NCBI RefSeq assembly: GCF_015831345.1
Contig: NZ_JADWYS010000001.1
Span: forward strand, 1,684,118 to 1,748,117
Length of the DNA stretch: 64,000 nucleotides
Source: Caenimonas aquaedulcis
GTDB lineage: Bacteria; Pseudomonadota; Gammaproteobacteria; Burkholderiales; Burkholderiaceae_C
Direction: 5' to 3'
The position numbers were made by a program, and so were the translations under genes. The notes beneath the pieces are model-generated. The model ran no database searches, was not told the DNA's origin, and worked only from the letters and a program-made list of their open reading frames with translations. Of this stretch, positions 8,266 to 16,501 are shown piece after piece. Positions within the stretch are counted from its first letter, which is position 1, and each line of letters starts with the position of its first letter.

Positions 8266-9853
8266 GTGCGGGGCTCCTGGAAGATGACTTTGAAAGGGTG
8301 CGGTCCCACGCGCCTGCCGCGTCGCGCGGCAGCAGGTGCTTGCGAATGCGTTCGCTGGGGGTCAGTTCGAACCTGTCGACCGACGCGTAGTAGCGCGGCA
8401 GCTGGAAATCGGCCAGGCGCGGTTGGGCCCAGGCCACCAGTTCGCCCCATTCCACCGCGGCGCCGGATTCGAATTCGACATACATCAGGATGTCCTGCTC
8501 GCCGATGGCCGCAGGCACGCCGACGACGGCCGCGGTCTTGATCGCGGGGTGCAGGGCGAAGACACGCTCGACTTCCCAGGCCGACACGTTCTCGCCGCGC
8601 ACGCGCATGGAGTCGGTGCGGCGCCCGACGAAGGCGTATTCCCCATGGGGCAACTGCCGCGCCAGGTCGCCGGTGTGCAGCTTGCCGCCGCGCAGGGCGC
8701 TCGCCGTTGCCTCCGGATTGTCGAGGTACGCAGGCAGGAAGACGCCTTCGACATCGCTGGACAGGACCATCTCGCCGATGTCGCCGGACGGCACGGGCCG
8801 GCTCTCCGCATCCAGCAATTCGATGCCGATCCACGGCAGCGCGGCGCCGATCGACCCGGGCGTGCCGCTCGCGTTCAGGGTCGCGAAACTCGAGCATTCG
8901 GTCATGCCGTAGCACTCGCGCAGTTCGCAGCCGAATCGCGCCCGGATGGGCCCCCAGGCCTGCACGGAAACACCCGCGCCCCAGGCGACGCGAATGTCTC
9001 CCGCCTGCGGCAACTGCATGAGCACGTCCAGCACGCCGCCGAGGTAGTGGAGGTGCGTCGCCCCGGCCGTGCGCCACTGCGCCCAGAACCGGCTGGCCGA
9101 AAAGCGCTTGACCACGTGCAGTTGCGCATCGACGAGGAACGGCAGCATCAGCATCTGCGCGCCGCCGATGTGGCACAGCGGCTCCCACAGGAATGCGCGG
9201 TCCTTGTCGCGGATGCCGGCCACCATCAGCGCGGCCTCGCTCGCGATGCGCAGCATGCGATGGGTGAACACCACGCCCTTGGGCGCGCCGGTCGTGCCGG
9301 AGGTGTAGATGATGCAAAGCGGGTCGCCGTGGCGGATGTCGCGGTTGCAGCTCATCTCCTGCGCCTGCGCATCCGCGTTCGCGCCCGGTTGCAGGCGCAA
9401 GGTCTTCACGCCGGACAGCGAAGCCAGCACCTCCTCGAACTCCGCGTCGAACACCAGGAGAGCCGGACGCGAATGCCGCACGATGTAGTCCAGGCCCGCG
9501 CCGCGCAGGCGCACGTTCACCGGGATCCAGACCGCGCCGGACAGGATCAACGCGTAGATGAGCGCGACGTGCTCCACCGAGTTGGACATCATCACCGCGA
9601 CGCGGTCCCCGGCCCCGATGCCCGCCCCGCGCAGCTGCGCCTGCACCTGCGCGACACGAGTGCGCATCTGCCCCGCGGTGACGGCCTCGCCTTCATAGGC
9701 GATCACGCAACGTTCGCTGCCGCGCGCCAGGCCCTGCTGCAGCAAGGCGACCACATCGAGCTGGTCGCCATCGGTGCGCTTCGGGAAGTAGGCGGTCCAT
9801 GGCACGGACACAGAACGCGAAGTCTCGGCTGTCGGTATTGTATTGTGATACAT
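8249..9853 (-). CDS. AMP-forming acyl-CoA ligase (CaiC-like), first gene of operon
   Basis: This 534-residue ANL ligase has P-loop YTSGTTGAPKGVVFTH and acceptor region ECYGMTECSSF. The usual C-terminal catalytic Lys motif is replaced by LTPSERIRKHLL, with Arg where Lys is expected. The ATG at 9853 has no visible Shine-Dalgarno sequence and lies inside the operator-like element. The nearest promoter (TTGCAA-17-TATATT) would give an almost leaderless mRNA. Downstream GTG codons about 13-15 residues later are alternatives. It heads the operon carrying the Dpp transporter. Confidence 0.85.
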   Translation of the reverse strand: MYHNTIPTAETSRSVSVPWTAYFPKRTDGDQLDVVALLQQGLARGSERCVIAYEGEAVTAGQMRTRVAQVQAQLRGAGIGAGDRVAVMMSNSVEHVALIYALILSGAVWIPVNVRLRGAGLDYIVRHSRPALLVFDAEFEEVLASLSGVKTLRLQPGANADAQAQEMSCNRDIRHGDPLCIIYTSGTTGAPKGVVFTHRMLRIASEAALMVAGIRDKDRAFLWEPLCHIGGAQMLMLPFLVDAQLHVVKRFSASRFWAQWRTAGATHLHYLGGVLDVLMQLPQAGDIRVAWGAGVSVQAWGPIRARFGCELRECYGMTECSSFATLNASGTPGSIGAALPWIGIELLDAESRPVPSGDIGEMVLSSDVEGVFLPAYLDNPEATASALRGGKLHTGDLARQLPHGEYAFVGRRTDSMRVRGENVSAWEVERVFALHPAIKTAAVVGVPAAIGEQDILMYVEFESGAAVEWGELVAWAQPRLADFQLPRYYASVDRFELTPSERIRKHLLPRDAAGAWDRTLSKSSSRSPAHVQSR

Positions 9854-9860
9854 AGTAATG
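9835..9860. promoter_or_regulatory. Operator-like element, copy C (divergent promoter)
   Basis: This 26-bp element matches the elements at 10897 and 18886; on the minus strand it shares ACTA, TAT and ATACAATAC blocks at the same spacing (17 of 22 central bases match copy A). It overlaps the -35 box of the rightward promoter and lies just downstream of the leftward one, so a bound regulator could control both directions. Confidence 0.65.
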
Positions 9861-9871
9861 CAAGCTAATAT
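9843..9871 (+). promoter_or_regulatory. Predicted sigma70 promoter for the 2-hydroxyacid dehydrogenase gene
   Basis: TTGTGA (9843-9848) and TAATAT (9866-9871) are separated by 17 bases. The -35 box lies inside operator copy C. This is a sequence-only prediction. Confidence 0.5.
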
Positions 9872-9895
9872 ACTGCTAGTATTTATCCGTTGCAA
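9867..9895 (-). promoter_or_regulatory. Predicted sigma70 promoter for the ligase/Dpp operon
   Basis: On the minus strand TTGCAA (9890-9895) and TATATT (9867-9872) are separated by 17 bases. The -10 box overlaps that of the divergent promoter. Transcription would start about 5-8 bases before the ATG at 9853. Confidence 0.55.
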
Positions 9896-9912
9896 CTGCC
9901 TGGAGGTTTTTT

Positions 9913-10848
9913 TTGGGCTTGCCGGCGTTTGTTTACAAATCGGACCCCGTGCGCGGCCAGCAGTGGGCGCGCCTGTTCGCCGAGCGCGCACCGGACATCG
10001 AGTTCCGGCAGTGGCCGGACACGGGCGATCCGGCCGACGTGCGCTACATGGCGGCCTGGACGCCGCCGCCGCGCCTGCACGAGGTCTTTCCCAACCTGGA
10101 AATCCTCTTCACCACCGGCGCCGGCATCGACCACCTGGACCTGTCGGCCATCCCCGACAGCGTCCCCCTCGTTCGCATGATCGATCCCGCCTTCGCGGAA
10201 GGGATGGCGCAGTACGTGCTGCACGCGGTCCTGGACGTGCACAGGGATTGCTTCGACTACGCGGAGCAGCAGGCACGCGGCGTGTGGTTACCGAGGCCGA
10301 TCCGCAGCGCCTCGCAGGTTCGCGTGGGCGTGCTCGGGATGGGCAACCTGGCGAAAGCTTCGCTGCATCGCCTGGTGCAGCTCGGCTATGCCTGCGCCGC
10401 GTGGAGCCGCTCGGCGCACCGGATGGAAGGGGTCGAATGCTTTGCAGGCGCGCAGGCCATGCGTGCGTTTCTCGCGCGCACCGAGGTGCTCGTGTGCCTG
10501 CTGCCGTTGACGGACGACACGCGGGGCCTGCTCGGTGAGGAGCTGCTGTCGCAGCTTCCCCGCGGCGCCTCGCTGGTGCAGGTCGCGCGTGGCGCCCACC
10601 TGGACCACGGGGCGCTGATGCGCCTGCTCGCGTCCGGACATTTGTCCAGCGCGCGGCTCGACGTCACCGACCCGGAGCCGCTGCCGGCCGGCCACCCGCT
10701 CTGGCGGCATCCGCGCGTGCGCATCACACCGCATATAGCCACTGCCGCGCGGCCCGAAGTCGCTGTCGACGCCGTGCTGGAGAACATTCGCCGCCACCAC
10801 GATGGCCAGCCGATGCACGGCCTGGTCGACCGCAAGCGCGGCTATTGA
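9913..10848 (+). CDS. D-2-hydroxyacid dehydrogenase (GhrA-like)
   Basis: This 311-residue NAD(P)-dependent oxidoreductase probably interconverts a 2-oxoacid and a 2-hydroxyacid, as glyoxylate/hydroxypyruvate reductase A does. The Rossmann glycine motif is GVLGMGNLAKAS. The Arg-Glu-His catalytic set is seen in VQVARGAHLD, DPEPLPAGHP and ITPHIATAAR. The TTG start at 9913 is supported by GGAGG six bases upstream. It is transcribed divergently from the ligase operon and may process a 2-oxo or glyoxylate-type product of that pathway. Confidence 0.9.
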   Translation: MGLPAFVYKSDPVRGQQWARLFAERAPDIEFRQWPDTGDPADVRYMAAWTPPPRLHEVFPNLEILFTTGAGIDHLDLSAIPDSVPLVRMIDPAFAEGMAQYVLHAVLDVHRDCFDYAEQQARGVWLPRPIRSASQVRVGVLGMGNLAKASLHRLVQLGYACAAWSRSAHRMEGVECFAGAQAMRAFLARTEVLVCLLPLTDDTRGLLGEELLSQLPRGASLVQVARGAHLDHGALMRLLASGHLSSARLDVTDPEPLPAGHPLWRHPRVRITPHIATAARPEVAVDAVLENIRRHHDGQPMHGLVDRKRGY

Positions 10849-10863
10849 TCCGTACACAACCGC

Positions 10864-10891
10864 TTGACTCTTTGGGCGCTTGGTCTAAAAT
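10864..10891 (+). promoter_or_regulatory. Predicted sigma70 promoter upstream of the first Dpp-type binding protein
   Basis: TTGACT (10864-10869) and TAAAAT (10886-10891) are 16 bases apart. The same layout, with clear sequence similarity, precedes the paralogous gene at 18930. Confidence 0.7.
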
Positions 10892-10896
10892 CCGCT

Positions 10897-10922
10897 GTAT
10901 TGTATTTCAATATTTAGTATCT
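10897..10922. promoter_or_regulatory. Operator-like element, copy A
   Basis: This 26-bp element begins five bases after the -10 box. It contains the inverted pair TATTG-N5-CAATA followed by TTTAGTATCT. Copy B at 18886 has the same bases at 22 or more of 26 positions and the same distance to its promoter. The position suggests a repressor site at the transcription start. Confidence 0.7.
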
Positions 10923-10938
10923 AAACAGGAGTTTGCGA

Positions 10939-12609
10939 ATGACCATGGAACGGAAAGCCCTCCAGCCTGAGTCGAATGGCTCATTTCATATCTCCCGCAG
11001 GACGGTACTCGCTGCCCCCGCCGCGTTGATGCTGCCGCACCTCGCCATGGGCCAGAGCCAGAAGCCGCCCAAGGGCCAGAAGGGCCAGATCGTGGTGGGT
11101 TTCTCGCAGGAGCCCACCGTCTTCAATCCGCTCATGCCCCGCATCGAAACCGACCAGGGCGTGTGGTTCGCGCTGTTCAACCCGCTCTGGCGCGCGGACC
11201 CCGACGGCACGCTGGTGCCGGAGCTTGCGGCCGAAGTGCCCACGCTGGACAACGGCGGCATCTCGGCCGACGGCCTCACCTGGAAGATCAAGCTGCGCAA
11301 GGGCGTGAAGTGGCACGACGGCAAGGAGTTCACGGCCGAGGACGTCAAGTACACGCTCGAGCTGATCAACAACCCCAACTTCAAGGCGTACACGCGCCAG
11401 GGCCACGGCCTGGTCAAGGACATCGCGGTCTCCAGCCCGCACGACATCTCCTGGACGATGTCCAAGGCCTACGCACCCTACCTTGCCTTGCTGGCCTGGA
11501 CCTTCATCGTTCCCAAACACGTGCTCTCCACCGCGGCCGACCCGAACACCGCGCCGTTCAACTCCGCGCCGATCGGCACCGGGCCGTTCAAGTGGGGCAA
11601 GCGCGTGGCCGGCCAGGGCGTGACGGTCGAAGCCAACAAGGACTATTTCGGCGACGGCCCCTATGTGGAGCGCGTCATCTTCAACTACATCCCCGACTCG
11701 AACAACCTCTACACGCAGTTCAAGACCGGGCAGATCGACTACATCGGCTACTACGGCATCGGCGCGCAGTATGTGAAGGAAGCCTCCGCGCTGCGCGACC
11801 GCAAGGTGGAGAAGGTCAAGTTCTCGCAGGTCGAGGGCATCGCCCTGAACATGGGCAAGCCGATCTTCCAGGACAAGGCCGTGCGCCGCGCAATGTACGC
11901 GGGCATGAACAAGAAGGCCATGATCGATGCGGTGTACTACGGACTGCCCACCGAGACCGAGTCGGTCACGCCGCGTTCGTCGTGGGCCTTCAATCCCGAC
12001 CTGCCCAAGCAAAGCTACGACCTCGGGCTGGGCAACAAGCTGCTGGACGAAGCGGGATGGGTTCGCGGCCCGGACGGCGTCCGCGCGAAGGCCGGCCAGC
12101 GCCTCGAATTCACCGTGGCGACGGTGTCGGGGAATGCGCAGCGCGAGCAGGTGCTCCAGCTGCTGCAGCAGGACTGGATGAAGCTGGGCATCGCCATGCA
12201 GATCAAGACTATGCCGGCCGCCGTCGTCTACGGCGACTTCTATACCAAGTCGCAGTTCGACTGCCTGCTGCTGTCCACCACCTACGGCACCGGCTCCGAC
12301 CCTGACGTGACGCAGCGCTTCAGCTCCGGTGCAATTCCCGTGCAGGGTGGCTCCGGCCAGAACTTCTACCAGTACAAGAACGCCGAAGTGGACCGCCTGC
12401 TGGGCGTCGCGCAGGCCAGCTTCCGGCGCGCCGAGCGCAAGGACGCGTACGCGAAGATCCAGGCCCTCATCCGCGAAGACCTGGTCATCCTGCCGCTGTG
12501 CCAGCCGCAGCCCGTCGAAGGCAGCAAGGCGAAGCTCATGGGCTATCGCTCCAACCCGAATGTGTCCTGCAACACCTGGAACATCGGCACGTGGTACTGG
12601 GCGGCCTGA
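10939..12609 (+). CDS. Dpp/Opp-type ABC substrate-binding protein (SBP_bac_5 family), copy 1
   Basis: This 556-residue periplasmic binding protein has a Tat-like signal (ISRRTVLAAPAALMLPHL). It carries the family regions FAEDVKYTLELINN-like (TAEDVKYTLELINN) and GTGPFKWGKRVAGQG. The ATG at 10939 has AGGAG seven bases upstream; a TTG two codons earlier is less likely. It probably delivers substrate to the DppBC/DF transporter of the divergent operon, since no permease follows it directly. The gene at 18930 is a close paralogue with a duplicated promoter. Confidence 0.92.
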   Translation: MTMERKALQPESNGSFHISRRTVLAAPAALMLPHLAMGQSQKPPKGQKGQIVVGFSQEPTVFNPLMPRIETDQGVWFALFNPLWRADPDGTLVPELAAEVPTLDNGGISADGLTWKIKLRKGVKWHDGKEFTAEDVKYTLELINNPNFKAYTRQGHGLVKDIAVSSPHDISWTMSKAYAPYLALLAWTFIVPKHVLSTAADPNTAPFNSAPIGTGPFKWGKRVAGQGVTVEANKDYFGDGPYVERVIFNYIPDSNNLYTQFKTGQIDYIGYYGIGAQYVKEASALRDRKVEKVKFSQVEGIALNMGKPIFQDKAVRRAMYAGMNKKAMIDAVYYGLPTETESVTPRSSWAFNPDLPKQSYDLGLGNKLLDEAGWVRGPDGVRAKAGQRLEFTVATVSGNAQREQVLQLLQQDWMKLGIAMQIKTMPAAVVYGDFYTKSQFDCLLLSTTYGTGSDPDVTQRFSSGAIPVQGGSGQNFYQYKNAEVDRLLGVAQASFRRAERKDAYAKIQALIREDLVILPLCQPQPVEGSKAKLMGYRSNPNVSCNTWNIGTWYWAA

Positions 12610-12640
12610 CAGCCCACTTCACTCAACCGAGGAGCTTTCC

Positions 12641-13714
12641 GTGACTGATTCGAATGATGGTTTCAAGAGCCGGCCCCTGTCCCGCCGTTCGCTGATCAAG
12701 GCGGGAGGACTCGCCGCGAGCGCAGTCGCGCTGCCGATGTACCTGCGCCCGGCCTCGGCACAGACCAAGAAGCTCGTGGTCGTCAATGTCGGCGGCGCCG
12801 GGGGCGAGGCCAAGCGTCGCGCGTTCTACGAACCCTTCACCAAGGCGACGGGCATCGAGATCGTGTCGGTCGCGGGCCCGGATCTCGCCAAGATCCGGGC
12901 GCAGGTCGAGCGCAAGGACGTCGAGTGGGACGTCGTCGACCTGCTCGATGCCTGGGTGCCGGTCTGCACGCGGCTCGGGCTGCTGGAGCCGATCGACGAG
13001 AAGATCGTCAACCGCGAAGGTTGCATTCCGCAGGCCCGCCATGAGTTCGCGGTGGGCGGTTCCGTCTACGCAGGAGGCATCGCATTCCCCACCGACCGCT
13101 TCGGCGGAAAGGTTCCGAAGACGTGGCCCGAGTTCTGGGACGTGAAGAACTTCCCGGGCCGAAGGGGCTTGCGCACGCGCATCAACGACACGCTGGAAAT
13201 CGCCTTGATGGCCGATGGCGTGCCGCCCGACCAGGTGTATCCCTGCGACATCGAGCGGGCCTTCAGGGCCCTGAACCGGATCAAGCCGAACGTGTCGCAC
13301 TGGATTGCCCAGACCCAGCAGACCGTGGCGCTCATCCAGGCCAACGAGACCGACTTCACGTTCACCTATACGACGCGCGTGAAGGACCTGCAGGCAGCCA
13401 GGGTGCCGATCGACTATTCGTTCCGGCAGAACATCCTCGGGCTCGGCTGGTCCGGCGTGCTGCGCGGCACGAAGAACCGCGAGGCGGCGATGCGGTTCCT
13501 GTCCTTCGTCATGAACCGGGAGTGCCAGGTCGAACACGCCAACCTGTCCGGCGACGCGCCGACCTACACCGACGCGCTGGCCAAGGTCGATCCCGCCGTG
13601 CGAAAGTGGCTGCCCAACGTCGGCTCGAAGGACAACATGTTCGTCAACGCCCAATGGTGGGATGGCCGCCTCGATGAATTGAACATCCGTTTCAAGGAGT
13701 GGCTGCTGGCCTGA
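12641..13714 (+). CDS. Pot-type (spermidine/putrescine family) ABC substrate-binding protein
   Basis: This 357-residue exported protein has a Tat signal, SRRSLIKAGGLAASAVALP. It has the extracellular solute-binding fold of the PotD/PotF group (VVVNVGGAGGEAKRRAFYEP). The GTG start at 12641 has GAGGAG six bases upstream. Permease genes PotB-like and PotC-like and the ATPase PotA-like follow in the same order as a polyamine or iron-type importer. The substrate cannot be read from the sequence. Confidence 0.9.
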   Translation: MTDSNDGFKSRPLSRRSLIKAGGLAASAVALPMYLRPASAQTKKLVVVNVGGAGGEAKRRAFYEPFTKATGIEIVSVAGPDLAKIRAQVERKDVEWDVVDLLDAWVPVCTRLGLLEPIDEKIVNREGCIPQARHEFAVGGSVYAGGIAFPTDRFGGKVPKTWPEFWDVKNFPGRRGLRTRINDTLEIALMADGVPPDQVYPCDIERAFRALNRIKPNVSHWIAQTQQTVALIQANETDFTFTYTTRVKDLQAARVPIDYSFRQNILGLGWSGVLRGTKNREAAMRFLSFVMNRECQVEHANLSGDAPTYTDALAKVDPAVRKWLPNVGSKDNMFVNAQWWDGRLDELNIRFKEWLLA

Positions 13715-13727
13715 CATCGATCGACGT

Positions 13728-14585
13728 GTGAAATCCACCCTCGAGTTGCAGGAACAGCTGCGCACGGCGAGCTTCGCCCTCCCCGCGGCGCTGTTCATGG
13801 CCGCCACCTTCGCGCTGCCGCTGGCGGCCGTCGCCTGGCAGAGTTTCCTCAGCGCGGACGGCGCGCATCTGTCCGGCTTTGCCTACGGCAAGATGCTGTC
13901 GACGCCCTTGTTCTTCCTGGTCACTGCGACCACCCTGCAGATCAGTTTCGGCGCGATGTGTTTTTCGCTCTTGCTCGCCTACCCGACGGCGTATTTCCTG
14001 TCGCGGCAGCCGCCCAGGCGCCGCGCGTTCCTGATGGTGTTCGTGCTGGTGCCGTTCTGGACCAGCATCCTCGTCAAGAGCTTCGCCTTCACGATCCTGC
14101 TGGGCCAGTCGGGCGTCGTCAACCAGCTGCTGGCCGCGGTGGGCCTGGGTCCCATCAAGTTGCTCTTCAACCGCTTCGGCGTCATGGTGGGCATGAGCCA
14201 CTTCCTCGTGCCGTTCATGATCTTCCCGATCCTCACCAGCCTGTTGAAGCAACCGCCCGAACTCGCGAAGGCGGCGGCGATCATGGGCGCAGGAAAGTTC
14301 CGGATCTTCTGGAAGGTCACACTTCCCCTGAGCGTGCCGGGCGTGACCGCCGGGTGCCTGCTCGTCTTCATTCTGTCACTCGGGTTCTACGTGGTCCCGG
14401 CTTTGCTGGGCGGGCGCAAGGACATGATGCTCGCGAACCTGGTGGATTTCTACACGCGCGAAGCCATGGTGTGGCCGGTCGCATCCGCCATCGCTGTCGT
14501 GCTGACCACGGTGGCGGTGGCCGCGGCCCTCGCGCTGTCCAGGGTTCCCGGCGGCTCGTCCCTGCTCGCGGGCGAGGACGACTAA
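13728..14585 (+). CDS. Pot-type ABC transporter permease (PotB-like)
   Basis: This 285-residue integral membrane protein has about six hydrophobic segments and the EAA loop LAKAAAIMGAGKFRIFWKVT near residue 185. It begins at GTG 13728, 13 bases after the binding-protein gene. The stop overlaps the start of the PotC-like gene (TAATG), so the two permeases are coupled. Confidence 0.91.
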   Translation: MKSTLELQEQLRTASFALPAALFMAATFALPLAAVAWQSFLSADGAHLSGFAYGKMLSTPLFFLVTATTLQISFGAMCFSLLLAYPTAYFLSRQPPRRRAFLMVFVLVPFWTSILVKSFAFTILLGQSGVVNQLLAAVGLGPIKLLFNRFGVMVGMSHFLVPFMIFPILTSLLKQPPELAKAAAIMGAGKFRIFWKVTLPLSVPGVTAGCLLVFILSLGFYVVPALLGGRKDMMLANLVDFYTREAMVWPVASAIAVVLTTVAVAAALALSRVPGGSSLLAGEDD

Positions 14586-15376
14586 TGGATCGTCGTATTT
14601 CCCGATGGAGGATGGCGGTCAACGGGGTCGCGGTGGCCTTCCTGGGGTTCCTCGTCTTGCCGAGCCTGATCGTCGTCGTGATTTCGTTCGGCGACTCCAA
14701 CCAGATCGTCTTTCCTCCCAAGGGCTTCTCGTTCAACCTGTTCAGGCGCCTGCTGGCCGAGGAAGGCTGGATCTCGTCGGCGTGGCTGAGTTTTCGCGTG
14801 GCGCTGGCCGCGTCCGCACTCGCGCTCGTACTGGGCGTGCCTGCCGCGTACGCCTTGTCGCGGGGACGGTTTCCCGGACGACGCTGGCTGGCGCTCTTCC
14901 TGTTGAGCCCGATCATGGTTCCCCACGTCGTGATCGCGCTGGCGCTCTATGTCTACTTCGTCGAACTCGGTTTGAGCAACGGCATGCTCCGGCTGGTCCT
15001 GGCCCACGGCGTGGCGACGGTGCCGTTCGTCATCGTCACGGCCAATGCGGGCCTGAGGCAGATCGATCCCTCGCTGGAGCGGGTCGCACGGGTCATGGGC
15101 GCCGGCCGGTTCACCGTACTGCGCAAGGTGACGCTGCCCCTGCTCAAGCCGGCCATGGTCGCAGGTGGCCTCTTCGCCTTCCTCATCTCCTTCGATGAGG
15201 TGGTCATCTCCCTGTTCGTGGCGCGCGCCGGCTACACCACGCTGCCGGTCAAGATGTTCTCCTCGATCCAGTTTGAGGTATCTCCCGTGCTCGCCGCCAT
15301 CTCGACCATGCTCACCGCCCTGTCGGTTGCGGTCTGCATCCTTGCCGCACGTCTCCAGCCGAACGCATCCACATGA
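14585..15376 (+). CDS. Pot-type ABC transporter permease (PotC-like)
   Basis: This 263-residue membrane permease pairs with the PotB-like protein. The EAA loop reads LERVARVMGAGRFTVLRKVT. The N-terminal helix is NGVAVAFLGFLVLPSLIVVV. The start at 14585 shares a base with the previous stop, and the stop overlaps the ATPase start (ATGA), so all four genes form one transcription unit. Confidence 0.91.
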   Translation: MDRRISRWRMAVNGVAVAFLGFLVLPSLIVVVISFGDSNQIVFPPKGFSFNLFRRLLAEEGWISSAWLSFRVALAASALALVLGVPAAYALSRGRFPGRRWLALFLLSPIMVPHVVIALALYVYFVELGLSNGMLRLVLAHGVATVPFVIVTANAGLRQIDPSLERVARVMGAGRFTVLRKVTLPLLKPAMVAGGLFAFLISFDEVVISLFVARAGYTTLPVKMFSSIQFEVSPVLAAISTMLTALSVAVCILAARLQPNAST

Positions 15377-16467
15377 ACCTCGAATCGTCCCCCACCATGG
15401 TTGGCCTGCGCAACGTCACCAAGCGCTACGGCGATCTGGTGGCCCTGCACGAGACCAGCCTCGAGGTCCGCCAGGGCGAGTTCCTGACGCTCCTGGGTCC
15501 TTCCGGCTCGGGCAAGACGACGCTTCTCAACATGATCGCGGGGATGGCGACCCCTTCGGGCGGCGAGATCATCCTGAACGGTCGCGACGTCACCTCCCTG
15601 CCCGCCGAAGAGCGAGGCATGGGGATGGTGTTCCAGACGTATGCATTGATGCCGCACATGACGGTGTTCGAGAACATCGCCTTCCCTTTGCAGATCCGCA
15701 AGGTCGCAAGAGACGAGATCCGGCGCCGTGTGACCGAGGTGCTCGAGCTCGTGCGGCTGCCCCACGTCGCGAACCGCAAGCCGCAGGAGCTGTCCGGCGG
15801 CCAGCAGCAACGCATCTCGATCGCGCGATGCATCGTCTACCGGCCCAGCCTGATCCTGATGGACGAGCCGCTGGGCGCGCTGGACAAGAAGTTGCGAGAG
15901 CAGATGCAACTCGAGATCAAGCATATCCACACGCAACTCGGCATCACGATGCTGTACGTGACGCACGACCAGGAAGAAGCGCTCAACATGTCCGACCGGA
16001 TCATGCTGATGAACGCCGGACGGGTCGAGCAGCTGGGGCCGCCGGCCGAGCTCTATTTCGAGCCGGCCTCGGAATTCGTGGCCGACTTCATCGGGCAGTC
16101 CACGTTGCTGCCTGGCGAAGTGACCCATCCCGGGGCCATCGGCACGGTCCGGCTCGCGTCGGGCGAATCGTGCCGGGTTCCGCTGCCGCCAACCTGCCGC
16201 GTCGCCGGCACCAAAGGCAAGGTGCTCCTGCGGCCGGAGTCCCTGCGGATCGTCGATCACGACACCGTCGAGCCGGACCACAATGTCCTGCACGGCTTCG
16301 TCACCGACACGCTGATCACCGGCGGCACCGTCAAGCACTTCGTCACGCTGGACGGCGGCACGGAGATTGCGGTGCAGGAACTCACCAACCAGTCGATGAC
16401 GCGGTTTCCGCCCACGCAACCGGTCAACGTGGTGTGGCATGTGGACGCCGCCCGCTTTCTCGCATAG
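15373..16467 (+). CDS. Pot-type ABC transporter ATP-binding protein (PotA-like)
   Basis: This 364-residue ATPase has Walker A GPSGSGKTT, Q-loop region MVFQTYALMPHM, signature LSGGQQQRIS and Walker B LILMDEPLGALD. After about residue 240 a TOBE-type domain follows, as usual for PotA and MalK-like ATPases. The start overlaps the PotC-like stop by ATGA. It energises the 12641-15376 import system. Confidence 0.94.
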   Translation: MNLESSPTMVGLRNVTKRYGDLVALHETSLEVRQGEFLTLLGPSGSGKTTLLNMIAGMATPSGGEIILNGRDVTSLPAEERGMGMVFQTYALMPHMTVFENIAFPLQIRKVARDEIRRRVTEVLELVRLPHVANRKPQELSGGQQQRISIARCIVYRPSLILMDEPLGALDKKLREQMQLEIKHIHTQLGITMLYVTHDQEEALNMSDRIMLMNAGRVEQLGPPAELYFEPASEFVADFIGQSTLLPGEVTHPGAIGTVRLASGESCRVPLPPTCRVAGTKGKVLLRPESLRIVDHDTVEPDHNVLHGFVTDTLITGGTVKHFVTLDGGTEIAVQELTNQSMTRFPPTQPVNVVWHVDAARFLA

Positions 16468-16501
16468 CGCACTCCGCCTCACCCTGAAAGAGACTCTCGT
16501 G

